From positions 95,511-159,510 of the IMG/VR virus record IMGVR_UViG_3300044535_002275: a stretch of 64,000 bases of DNA; one strand, written 5' to 3'. Shown here in pieces: positions 47,832 to 55,863 of this stretch (position 1 is its first letter; the number at the start of each line of letters is the position of its first letter). The DNA is from a virus. The position numbers and the translations under genes are program-made. The notes beneath the pieces were generated by a model, which was not told where the DNA came from, made no database searches, and saw nothing but the letters and a program-made list of their open reading frames with translations.

Positions 47832-48067
47832 TATCGACAAATCCTTACATTACGGTAAGTGCGATAATAAGAGTCCCAACGCTGTGTCCAATAGCATGTG
47901 GGCTGACGATAGTAAATAGGCGGCGCAGGTCTATAGTACACAGGTGGTGCTACATACACCGGGCGAGGTTGTACATAAACCGGTGCAGATGGCACATAAT
48001 AAGGTGTGTAAGCTACACAACCCGAAAGGCCAATTGCGGCAACTGCTGCTATCAGGATTCTTTTCAT
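47831..48067 (-). CDS. Pro/Tyr-rich lipoprotein, 78 aa
   Basis: Signal MKRILIAAVAAIGLSGC with lipobox LSGC, then a low-complexity YYVPSAPVYVQPRPVYVAPP stretch and an RWDSYYRTYRNVRICR end. Likely outer-membrane or periplasmic lipoprotein; role unknown. ATGA overlap upstream. Confidence 0.72.
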   Translation of the reverse strand: MKRILIAAVAAIGLSGCVAYTPYYVPSAPVYVQPRPVYVAPPVYYRPAPPIYYRQPTCYWTQRWDSYYRTYRNVRICR

Positions 48068-48231
48068 TTGATATTTCGACTCTTTGATCGTTTGGGTGCT
48101 GCACTTTCTTTAGGCACACAGTTGGGCACAGTACGGCCACCTTTCTTTTTGGTGCCTGCTCTTCGATAGCCAATCCAACAGGAATCTGCGGCAACTTCAT
48201 TCAATGCAGAAAATAGTTGATTTAGTCTCAT
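48064..48231 (-). CDS. Small basic conserved protein with MRLNQLFSALNE leader, 55 aa
   Basis: Start MRLNQLFSALNEVAADSC. The rest reads CWIGYRRAGTKKKGGRTVPN then CVPKES, a short Cys/Lys-rich phage motif of unknown role. Possible LNE cut site after the leader. ATGA overlap with the lipoprotein gene. Confidence 0.75.
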   Translation of the reverse strand: MRLNQLFSALNEVAADSCWIGYRRAGTKKKGGRTVPNCVPKESAAPKRSKSRNIK

Positions 48232-48249
48232 AATAGTTTATTATACCAA

Positions 48250-48654
48250 TTATTTTGTTTTGCTTGCAACATTTCGTGCAGCACCCTGGCGATCGGGATT
48301 CTTGTCTTTGACACGTTTGCGTCGTACTGCTGCTGCTATAGCACTCTTACCACCAGACGCACGTAGGCTGGCAGCACGACTCTTGCTTAGACACTTGGGT
48401 TTGCCTTCGCCGGGTTTACGATCTCCGCATTTGCCAATTCTTTCGCCTTTGGTGTTGTATCTATCCCAACCACCGCCTCCAGCACCACCACCTTTGCCTG
48501 TACCAAACCAGTCGCGTAGATTTTCTGCTAGGTCTTCGTTTTTGTTGCGACCGGCACAATGCGCTTTTTGGCTAAAGCCCTTGGGATTGGAGCAGTTGAT
48601 GCTGCTCTTGTATTTTTTACTCCACGCCTCGGCTACGAATTCATCGGCTCTCAT
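48250..48654 (-). CDS. Basic Cys-containing virion-type protein with MRADEFVAE leader
   Basis: 134 aa from the ATGA overlap at 48654. Leader MRADEFVAEAWSKKY, then NCSNPKGFSQKAHCAGRNKN (conserved phage Zn-like motif), a Gly-rich region and a basic C-terminus AAAVRRKRVKDKNPDRQG. DNA binding in the head is plausible. Start at 48735 would add a Cys-rich stretch inside the upstream gene and is rejected. Confidence 0.72.
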   Translation of the reverse strand: MRADEFVAEAWSKKYKSSINCSNPKGFSQKAHCAGRNKNEDLAENLRDWFGTGKGGGAGGGGWDRYNTKGERIGKCGDRKPGEGKPKCLSKSRAASLRASGGKSAIAAAVRRKRVKDKNPDRQGAARNVASKTK

Positions 48655-49760
48655 TTTTTGCTCTTGTTGCCCCAGTTGGCAGCACCCACCTTTCGGCATT
48701 TTACCAAAGCTCCGGATGCATAAGCACTGGGCCAAATCTTGTAGCGACTTTTTACTTTGTTATAGCAGGCGTCTTTGCCGGCTTCGTCGAGGTAGTCGGC
48801 CGATTCTGTCTGAGTACGACGTCGTGCGCAGTACATTTCACAGGCCATGACAGCTTCGTCCAAGTTGTTAAACTTGCTGTTGGCTGTTTTGTTTTTGATC
48901 GACACACGGAACCCGTCGTCTTCGTTGCCGTGGATCTGTATTTCATGTCCGTCATCTGTGGTCACAGTTTTGACTGGTGGACCCATTTGATCACCAGGTG
49001 CCTTAGCTGCCAACTTGTCTATCAGATCAGGATCTTTTTTAATCTCTTTGCCGATGTCGCTCAAGTAGTCTCCTAATCGAGCTTTTAGTTTAGTGATGAT
49101 ATCTTCTTTGGTGATATCTTCTTTGAATATCCAGCCGGGTGGTGGAGTTTTTGTTACATAGTGACTAGCTATATTATCACCTTGTATAACAACCACCTTG
49201 TACTCGCCTTTGGCATTGGGACCTGTTACGCTTTGAATACGTTTTTGGAAATCATGTGAGTCTTTGCTGGGATCTGATCCCATAGTTGTAGTTAAAGTCC
49301 GATCACTTTTTATAGAAGTATCATATCCAGATGTTCCCCAGCTGGGATCAAACTTGTCAGTGGTTTGAGCTTGGGCGCCGCCGCCGAACGCAGCAGCACC
49401 AGCAAGAACGGCACCTGCTACTTTCTGCTTTATACCTTCTTCAACGCTTTCATCATAGTGCCCGGGCTGTGCTTGGGCTTCTTCGTAACCGGCCATCCAC
49501 TGTGCATGCTCAGCTGTGCCGGGCTTGTACGGACATGCAGTTTCGTCTTGCCCGGCTCGATGACCAGCACGCCAGCCTTGATCATAAGGATCTTTGCTGC
49601 TGATACTTTCGTTGGCGCCCACAGCATAACCAGTCATAGGATGACGAGGATCTGTGGGGCTGTTTAATACGCTTATTTTTTTCGGACGGAACATAGCAGG
49701 CAGCTGCGGAACCGAACGTTGTTGTTGATTAAGAGACTCTAAAAGTTGATTTATTCTCAT
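48651..49760 (-). CDS. Virion-type protein with RMF-like motif, 369 aa
   Basis: Leader MRINQLLESLNQQQ with a possible LLE cut. Residues about 60-100 (GWRAGHRAGQDETACPYKPG then EHAQWMAGYEEAQ) closely resemble ribosome modulation factor RMF. An Ala/Gly-rich linker follows. The C-terminus ACYNKVKSRYKIWPSAYASG then ALVKCRKVGAANWG is a widespread phage structural motif. Delivery of an RMF-like domain with the DNA is speculative. Confidence 0.75.
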   Translation of the reverse strand: MRINQLLESLNQQQRSVPQLPAMFRPKKISVLNSPTDPRHPMTGYAVGANESISSKDPYDQGWRAGHRAGQDETACPYKPGTAEHAQWMAGYEEAQAQPGHYDESVEEGIKQKVAGAVLAGAAAFGGGAQAQTTDKFDPSWGTSGYDTSIKSDRTLTTTMGSDPSKDSHDFQKRIQSVTGPNAKGEYKVVVIQGDNIASHYVTKTPPPGWIFKEDITKEDIITKLKARLGDYLSDIGKEIKKDPDLIDKLAAKAPGDQMGPPVKTVTTDDGHEIQIHGNEDDGFRVSIKNKTANSKFNNLDEAVMACEMYCARRRTQTESADYLDEAGKDACYNKVKSRYKIWPSAYASGALVKCRKVGAANWGNKSKK

Positions 49761-50197
49761 GCTCGATCTTCTTTCAAAAATGATTTCAGCATCCAGCCGT
49801 GCTTGCCTTGTGCATCAATGCGTCCAGCTATAAAATCTGCAATGCCCTGTTGGTTTTCTTGTTCGGCACTGGCAAAACACTGGTTCAACAGGTCAATTAA
49901 CACCAGATTGTCTTCTAGCAGTTCCTGCAGCATAAGTCTGGCTCGCGGCACTTTGATTTGCCCCGAAATTAAACTGAGTTCTTGAAAACGTTCAAAAGAT
50001 CCTGGTGTATATTCTTCTAATATACGAATGTATTCGGCAGTGGCATCAATTGCTTCGTTTACTTCTTCGTAGATTTTGCCAAAGAACTTGTGAAGCTGGC
50101 CAAAGTACATTCCTTCTACATTCCAATGAAAGAATTGAGCTTTGATTACAAATGCGTATTGTGTGGCCAATAATGTCTTTAGATCATCTGCGAGCAT
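49757..50197 (-). CDS. Dps-like DNA-binding ferritin-like protein
   Basis: 146 aa from the ATG at 50197. Four-helix ferritin-like: YAFVIKAQFFHWNVEGMYFG (ferroxidase His and Trp), FFGKIYEEVNEAIDATAEYI and later helices with FIAGRIDAQGKHGWM. Dps proteins bind DNA and detoxify iron/peroxide. Starts inside the MRAREF gene (14-nt overlap). Confidence 0.82.
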   Translation of the reverse strand: MLADDLKTLLATQYAFVIKAQFFHWNVEGMYFGQLHKFFGKIYEEVNEAIDATAEYIRILEEYTPGSFERFQELSLISGQIKVPRARLMLQELLEDNLVLIDLLNQCFASAEQENQQGIADFIAGRIDAQGKHGWMLKSFLKEDRA

Positions 50198-50354
50198 CAG
50201 GATTACTTCCTTTATAGGTATTACGATATTTAGCTGGTCTAACACTTTGTGTTCTTGTTATTAAACCGCCCAGAGGAACAGCAACAGCAGCAACACTACC
50301 ACTAGAAGTTGCGCCAGCAGAAGCTGTCTCTCGAATGAATTCACGTGCTCGCAT
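50184..50354 (-). CDS. Small head-leader protein MRAREFIRE, 56 aa
   Basis: ATG overlaps the upstream gene (14 nt) and its stop overlaps the Dps start. MRAREFIRETASAGATSSG, a V/A/G-rich middle, then KYRNTYKGSNPDARR. Leader resembles the T4 capsid-targeting sequence with cut after FIRE. Not listed as a known family. Confidence 0.65.
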   Translation of the reverse strand: MRAREFIRETASAGATSSGSVAAVAVPLGGLITRTQSVRPAKYRNTYKGSNPDARR

Positions 50355-50637
50355 TTGTTATCTCCACTGTTTCATTGTCGATCCAACGGCCTGGACCGTG
50401 ATCAATAGTGCGATTTTCGACACGAATTTTTCCGGTCTTTTTATGTAGAGGTTTAAGCTGTATCTTGTATTGACCAGGCGGTGCAGATATCTGCAGCATT
50501 TCAGAAAGATATTCGTCTCGCCAAATATAAGTTCGTTCAACAAACAATTCGTCGTTGACAAAAATCCTGTACACCGGCGGAGTATCACGCCAACTACAGT
50601 AAACATCAAATTTAATTTGTACGAATTCTGTTTGCAT
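50341..50637 (-). CDS. Hypothetical beta-rich protein, 98 aa
   Basis: Starts MQTEFVQIKFDVYCSWRDTP and ends IDNETVEITNAST. Alternating strands suggest a small beta-sandwich. GATAAATA lies just upstream but too close to the ATG to be a normal late promoter. No recognised family; possible virion protein. Confidence 0.65.
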   Translation of the reverse strand: MQTEFVQIKFDVYCSWRDTPPVYRIFVNDELFVERTYIWRDEYLSEMLQISAPPGQYKIQLKPLHKKTGKIRVENRTIDHGPGRWIDNETVEITNAST

Positions 50638-50683
50638 AGTGATATTTATCAAAAAGTACGTCTATTAATATCACTGCAACCAA

Positions 50684-50893
50684 TTACTTGATTTTGACTT
50701 CGCGCGGTTGTCCGATTATTATACCAGGTACGTTGTATTGAACTTGTACTATCTTGCGAGCCATTTGCGGATTTACAGCCATGACAGTAGTAAAGGTATT
50801 GGTATTACTGCCTCCTAGCACCGGGATACGAATACGTATCTCATAAGTCTTGAGCTTGGATTTCTTAGGCTGTGCTATTTCTTGTAGTCGCAT
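50684..50893 (-). CDS. Small protein with MRLQEIAQ leader, 69 aa
   Basis: ATG at 50893, 12 nt after the upstream stop. MRLQEIAQPKKSKLKTYEIR, then AVNPQMARKIVQVQYNVPG. Possible LQE cut. A compact alpha/beta protein with a Lys-rich N-terminus. Function unknown. Confidence 0.65.
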   Translation of the reverse strand: MRLQEIAQPKKSKLKTYEIRIRIPVLGGSNTNTFTTVMAVNPQMARKIVQVQYNVPGIIIGQPREVKIK

Positions 50894-50904
50894 GATGTAT
50901 TTAG

Positions 50905-51498
50905 TTATATTACCCAAGGATCCACAATGACTGGAGTTTTGCCACGTCGCATGATATTACCAGAATGTAGATCAAAGGACCAACCGTTTCTTTCGCCGGT
51001 TAGGTATACTTGTCGAATAGTAGCAAACAATATTTTCATTGCATCTGCTCCTAATTGTTCTTTCAGTTTTTGATAATAAAAATAACCCTCGAGCTGTTTA
51101 TCTAATTGTTTGAAGTTTCGAATACCATTATGTTCCACGGAATCTGCTATTTCTGACAAGGTATCGCCCATGTAGCCAGCTGGTTTCAGGGCTTCCTGTC
51201 TGATTTGTAAATAACGATCACCGTCTAACACAAAGCTCTCGTATCCGCTGAACTTTGGCAAGAATGGATTTGTGCTGTTTTTTATGCAGTACTTGGCCCA
51301 AGCAAAGAACATCTTATGATCACGACTGAATGATTCACCTCCTTGTGTGCCAAACACCTTGAGCACAAGGCCAGTACTGGGTTCTAAATAAGCAGTTTGA
51401 TCAACACCGGCACCTAGACGTTTGTAACCCTTGTCTTTTAAGATACGGTCGATCTTTTTATCAGTTGTACTGAATTCTGTTAGTTCACTTGCTCTCAT
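50905..51498 (-). CDS. Protein-kinase-like protein with MRASELTE leader
   Basis: 197 aa. Leader MRASELTEFST. Nucleotide-binding-like GAGVDQTAYLEPSTGLVLKVF has a possible VLK lysine; the catalytic loop WSFDLHSGNIMRR with FDLHxGN and TPVIVDPWV (DPW for DFG) fit kinase/aminoglycoside-phosphotransferase folds. The small size suggests a minimal kinase. A head-packaged kinase acting at infection onset is a hypothesis. Confidence 0.72.
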   Translation of the reverse strand: MRASELTEFSTTDKKIDRILKDKGYKRLGAGVDQTAYLEPSTGLVLKVFGTQGGESFSRDHKMFFAWAKYCIKNSTNPFLPKFSGYESFVLDGDRYLQIRQEALKPAGYMGDTLSEIADSVEHNGIRNFKQLDKQLEGYFYYQKLKEQLGADAMKILFATIRQVYLTGERNGWSFDLHSGNIMRRGKTPVIVDPWVI

Positions 51499-52058
51499 TT
51501 CTTTTTACCTGACTTCATATTAGCACACCAATGATACATTCGGGCACGTTCACCGCTTGCTGCTTTGGCTCGTTTGCGTAAGCTGGTAACTGATCCGTTG
51601 CAACTGGCACCGGCACGTTTCACACGCCCAGGGCGACTTCGACCTTTGACCTTGCCATCGGCAAAGTTTTCATTCAAAGATGTGTTTAAGAACTGTTCGC
51701 CTTTGCCTGTGACATACCAATAACCATCGTCATCTACAATATAACCATTGCTGCTTAAACTATCAAGCACATGGTCGTAAGCAGCAGTACGCGATTCGTC
51801 TTCCTGAAAATCCATACCCAGTTGTGCAGCAGTGTAGATGGCATGTAGCACTAGAATTTTACCCAGTCCTTGACTTTGAAATTCGGGAATAATCTCGGCA
51901 ATGCTACGTCCCGTGTCGGCATTGTATTGATATACACCAGCTGGTTTATTGTTGACAGTTAAAGTAGTGGCAAATTTATTTTTACCTTTTTGTACTTTGA
52001 AACTAATCTTGTCTTGACCATCGGCAAAGTTTTCAGTTATAAATTCACTAGCTCTCAT
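51495..52058 (-). CDS. GNAT-like acetyltransferase fused to basic C-terminal peptide
   Basis: 187 aa. Leader MRASEFITENFADGQ. Residues about 20-110 look GNAT-like (SIAEIIPEFQSQGLGKILVL with the Q/RxxGxG/A acetyl-CoA loop). At about 128 the sequence SLNENFADGKVKGRSRPGRV repeats ENFADG of the leader and starts a basic tail KRAGASCNGSVTSLRKRAKA ending MYHWCANMKSGKKK. Looks like two head proteins fused. Confidence 0.7.
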   Translation of the reverse strand: MRASEFITENFADGQDKISFKVQKGKNKFATTLTVNNKPAGVYQYNADTGRSIAEIIPEFQSQGLGKILVLHAIYTAAQLGMDFQEDESRTAAYDHVLDSLSSNGYIVDDDGYWYVTGKGEQFLNTSLNENFADGKVKGRSRPGRVKRAGASCNGSVTSLRKRAKAASGERARMYHWCANMKSGKKK

Positions 52059-55000
52059 CGTTGTCCCATCTCCGGATATACTTCTACAGTATCATCAAAC
52101 CTGGTTCGTTGGGCCCAATCACGTGCCACACGATTGGCAGCAGCTTGATCAGTGCTACGTAACACAAACGTATGTAACACTTCTCCTGTGGCTCCGCTGA
52201 CAATTTTCCATCGTCCAGTGAACTCGCCGCCAGTTTGTGTAAAGTTCTGTGCTACCTGGGGTTCAAGTTCTTCTGGATTTCTAGCAGCTGGAAAATTCTG
52301 AGGTTCTGTCTCAATTGGCGGTGTTGCACGTAATTCTTCAGGAGATAACGACTCTATACTGTCCAAATAAACTGATCTGCGTTCCATACCACGTGCCTCG
52401 GTCCAACGACGTGCTGCATTGATTGCGTCTCCGGTGGTTCCGGCACTGAATCTATACAGTATAGGACCCACACCTTCGTTGCCTTCTCTACGTCTTAACA
52501 CAAAATTGCCACGAGGATCGTCTGGTACCGGTGCATTGAGTTGATCAGTTGCCGGAGTCTGTGTAGCAGGCGCAACTGGTTCTGCACGATAAGCATCATC
52601 GGGATTCATAGTATCGTTGTATTCTTGCTTGGCCAGTTTGATAGCTTCTTCTGCTGTTGTGGCCATGAGTGTAATCGTGGCACGTCTATTGGGGTGCGTT
52701 ACTTTCCACTGAATCTTTTCCGTCGGTGGATTTTTAGCAACTTCGCGACCGTACTGTAGCTGCTTGAGAAAGCCTTTGAGTTCTGACTTGGGCAGGGCAC
52801 CAGCCACATAACGACTGAAGATACTGATGGCATCATTGTCATTTTTGCCTTTTACCTCAGTGCGTTTGCGTCCAGTTTTGGGATCCGTTACTTGTTCAGT
52901 TTCCGTACGGGTCAACAGCTTGTACAACTTCTTAGCATACTCAGCCTTTTCTGCAGCAGGATCCATGGCAATGTCAGTGGCTCTAGCATAGCGCATGAGT
53001 GTGTTCTGTATCTTGTCCATGTCCGCAAAATAGTCACTGCCACCAGCTGAACGGAATTCAATGTAGTTGCTTTTGGGATTGATACTGGTATACTTGCCGA
53101 AACCGCCAGGCTGTGCGATGGCTCTGGAAGCAAATTGATTTAAATGGTTGCGCATAGCCGACAACACAGCGTCGGCTCGAGTTTCAGTGGCTTCAGTCAA
53201 GGACTTGCCCATGCTATCGCGAATCTTGCTGATGGCACTCTTGGCGTAGGTGTTGGCTTCACGACCAAACTGTTTCAACACATATTCATCACCTAGGAAC
53301 AGGGCCAACTTGGTATAATCCAGCACATTCTCGCCATGATCCGGCATGCTGACACTCATGTGGAAACCAGTTGAGTCATTGGCATAGGCACCGTTGTCTT
53401 TGGCCCAGGCAAAGAATCGAGGCAAGATTTCTAAGGCTTCGCCCAAGGGCATAGGTGGACTCACAATCTCCACTGGCATGTTGGCATCATCATCGGCTTC
53501 TAAACTGCCATCGGGTTCGAAGATCCAAGTACTGGTGTCACGTCGAGCACCGTGATAACCCGTGCTGACAGTGGTTGTAACATCTAACTTATCTGCCAAG
53601 TCATCAGCTAACTGTTGTGCTGCATCTTCGTTAAATCCACCTTCAGAGCTGCCACCTGACATGGTCATGTGTGGCCATGTGAAATCAAAGTTATAAGATA
53701 AATCGCTCATGTTGCGCCAACCGCGATCACGCAACCAGTCGCTTTCATCCTTGTCCCAGTTTTCTCTAAATTCGTCTAAAGCACTTTCGTAATCGCTGTT
53801 GTGTTCTTCTATGGCCAGTTCTACACGTTCATCCAGTTGTCGCTCAACTTCTCGTTCGGCACTGACATATTCTTCTACCAATTCAAGATCGGCAGCAGTA
53901 CCAGTACCCCTGACCCGTCGTTCCATGGCTGCTAATATTTCTTTCACACGGTCTTCGCTGTATTCATCATCTAACGCACGTTCAATAAGGTCCTCTTCGT
54001 CCCAGTCGTTTTCTTGAATCCATTCACGTACAGCAACAGGTGCATCAAACTCATCATACAGAGTCTGGTCATACCATTCCATCCAGTCTTCTTCTAATTC
54101 GTTTCGTTGACGCCGAGACAAACCCTCGGCAAAATCACCTGAGCCGAAAAATTCTTCGATGTCGTTGATGCTGTTGGCACGTGGATCATAGCTGTAGTCA
54201 GACTCCCATTCGCCTTCTTCCTCGTTGGCTCCAAGTCCAGTAAATATCAACTCAGCTTCAAATCCAGCCATCATGCTCTGCCCAATATCGCTGGCGGCAA
54301 AGGCCTTCAAGGATCCTGGGCTCATGGCCACTTCTTCTAGATCTTGTTCGCTGACCAAGGGAAAGCCCAAGCCTTCTTTGACTGCTTGTAGTTTTCGAGT
54401 AAGTGCTTCAACAAGTCCATTTGTCTTGGCAGTGGGGGGTGTGCCAGCAGGATTGGTCTTCCATCCCATCTTGGCTGCTTGACGTTGATTCTCACCTGGC
54501 TTGATATCTACAGTGAGTGCCATGCTATAGCGTGGGTCTCGTGCTTCTCGATTGTTCACAGGAATGTATCCCGACGCTTCGTTGATCTGTTTACCGAAGT
54601 ATTCGGGATGCAGTTCTGCAAAATCACGCATGATTACGCCAGCTAAGGCATTGGCTTCATTTTCGTATTCGCTGCCGGTTTCTCCGGCATTAACTGGCAT
54701 TGTGGCCTTTTCGGCTTGACGGTGATGTGTTAGTTCATGCGCAGCCGTACGCAAGATATCTAAGGGATGTCGTCCGGCTACGCTCAATATGAGTGTATCT
54801 TCGTCGGGCATGTATCGACCGAATGTGGCATTACGTTCGCTCCAAGCCGGATCCTGCTTGAGTCGAATTTTAGGAATTGCTTGTAATTGTAATTTTTCAG
54901 CGCAAAACAATACAAAATCTTGTACGGTTTGATCGATTGACAGTTCGGCGGATTCCCTGACACTTTCGCCACCACCACCGCCATCACCACCGTCGGTGGC

Positions 55001-55801
55001 AGCATCAGTTTGACCGTAGTAGTGATAGCCGGGAAAGAATACTCCACCAAATGAGCCGTAACGCATTTTCTTCTTGCGTTTCTTTTTCTTTTCGGTCAGG
55101 CTCAAGGCTTGATTTTTGGCTGCTAATCTAGCTGCACGTAAACGATCCAAGGTGCCGTTACTGCGCAGCACTTTGAATGCCAGGTTCTCCGGTCCAAATT
55201 CTCCTGATGCATCTAGACCTGCTTGTCGAAATGATCGCAACTTCTTACTTACTGCATCCATCTGTTCGAGGTCGCCCGACTCGATGGCAGCATCAATTCT
55301 CTGACCTATATCTTCGTACTTGCTGCGCACACTGATGTCATTGATGTCAGGTTTACGACGTTTCGGAACACTTATCCATTCATTGTTAATCACACTGTAA
55401 ATGCCTTGGCTTTTGGGTTGTTCGTTGGCATTTTGAACATATAGTTCTACATCATATCCACCAATCTTGAAATTGTGTTGATCGTTGTATTGATATTTTT
55501 TAGCATCGAACAGTTCGCGATATACATCACTAACATCAGCTCTGGGTATATCAGCTACCAAGTGTAGGTCAATATCACTGTGACCCGTGTAGGTGTAAGC
55601 AGCATTGCTGCCGCTGATAGTGATGTCTTTGACTTCAAGATCCAGGCCTAGGAATTCTTTAAAGTCTTCGGCAATAGCTAGGAGTTTTTCGCGCACTTCG
55701 GGCAGCAGATGTTCATCCTGCCCCCAGAGTCTGGGATTCAGTGTTCGGTGGAATTTCACGGCGTCGCTGAGACGATAGTTTTGTAATTCTTTGATGTCCA
55801 T
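52055..55801 (-). CDS. Giant multidomain protein: nucleotidyltransferase + zincin + amidoligase-like
   Basis: 1248 aa. Domain 1 (about 1-160): NTase fold with TISGSNAAYTYTGHSDIDLH, giving GSxAA and DxD. Domain 2 (about 290-400): metalloprotease HELTHH at 355-360 with downstream Glu. Domain 3 (about 505-900): amidoligase-like, GFEAELIFTG, STWIFEPDGSLEAD, PVEIVSPPMPL and GFHMSVSM. Long acidic helices separate these. C-terminal 300 residues include two FVLR-containing repeats. Likely virion-delivered. Overlaps the acetyltransferase by 4 nt. Confidence 0.75.
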   Translation of the reverse strand: MDIKELQNYRLSDAVKFHRTLNPRLWGQDEHLLPEVREKLLAIAEDFKEFLGLDLEVKDITISGSNAAYTYTGHSDIDLHLVADIPRADVSDVYRELFDAKKYQYNDQHNFKIGGYDVELYVQNANEQPKSQGIYSVINNEWISVPKRRKPDINDISVRSKYEDIGQRIDAAIESGDLEQMDAVSKKLRSFRQAGLDASGEFGPENLAFKVLRSNGTLDRLRAARLAAKNQALSLTEKKKKRKKKMRYGSFGGVFFPGYHYYGQTDAATDGGDGGGGGESVRESAELSIDQTVQDFVLFCAEKLQLQAIPKIRLKQDPAWSERNATFGRYMPDEDTLILSVAGRHPLDILRTAAHELTHHRQAEKATMPVNAGETGSEYENEANALAGVIMRDFAELHPEYFGKQINEASGYIPVNNREARDPRYSMALTVDIKPGENQRQAAKMGWKTNPAGTPPTAKTNGLVEALTRKLQAVKEGLGFPLVSEQDLEEVAMSPGSLKAFAASDIGQSMMAGFEAELIFTGLGANEEEGEWESDYSYDPRANSINDIEEFFGSGDFAEGLSRRQRNELEEDWMEWYDQTLYDEFDAPVAVREWIQENDWDEEDLIERALDDEYSEDRVKEILAAMERRVRGTGTAADLELVEEYVSAEREVERQLDERVELAIEEHNSDYESALDEFRENWDKDESDWLRDRGWRNMSDLSYNFDFTWPHMTMSGGSSEGGFNEDAAQQLADDLADKLDVTTTVSTGYHGARRDTSTWIFEPDGSLEADDDANMPVEIVSPPMPLGEALEILPRFFAWAKDNGAYANDSTGFHMSVSMPDHGENVLDYTKLALFLGDEYVLKQFGREANTYAKSAISKIRDSMGKSLTEATETRADAVLSAMRNHLNQFASRAIAQPGGFGKYTSINPKSNYIEFRSAGGSDYFADMDKIQNTLMRYARATDIAMDPAAEKAEYAKKLYKLLTRTETEQVTDPKTGRKRTEVKGKNDNDAISIFSRYVAGALPKSELKGFLKQLQYGREVAKNPPTEKIQWKVTHPNRRATITLMATTAEEAIKLAKQEYNDTMNPDDAYRAEPVAPATQTPATDQLNAPVPDDPRGNFVLRRREGNEGVGPILYRFSAGTTGDAINAARRWTEARGMERRSVYLDSIESLSPEELRATPPIETEPQNFPAARNPEELEPQVAQNFTQTGGEFTGRWKIVSGATGEVLHTFVLRSTDQAAANRVARDWAQRTRFDDTVEVYPEMGQR

Positions 55802-55821
55802 CTTGTATTTACCGGAAAAAA

Positions 55822-55848
55822 CAAAAGCCCTATAATAGGGCTTTTTGT
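55822..55848 (-). terminator. Rho-independent terminator
   Basis: AAGCCCTATTATAGGGCTT with T-runs on both sides; on minus it follows the glycosyltransferase gene 55864-56709 and ends in TTTGTTTTTT. It could work on both strands. Confidence 0.85.
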
Positions 55849-55863
55849 TGTAGTTCTAATAAT

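Noticed and set aside
48250-48735. Longer start at 48735 for the MRADEF protein
   Set aside because: The extra 27 residues lie inside the upstream gene in another frame and lack an own ribosome site; the ATGA overlap at 48654 fits the operon pattern.
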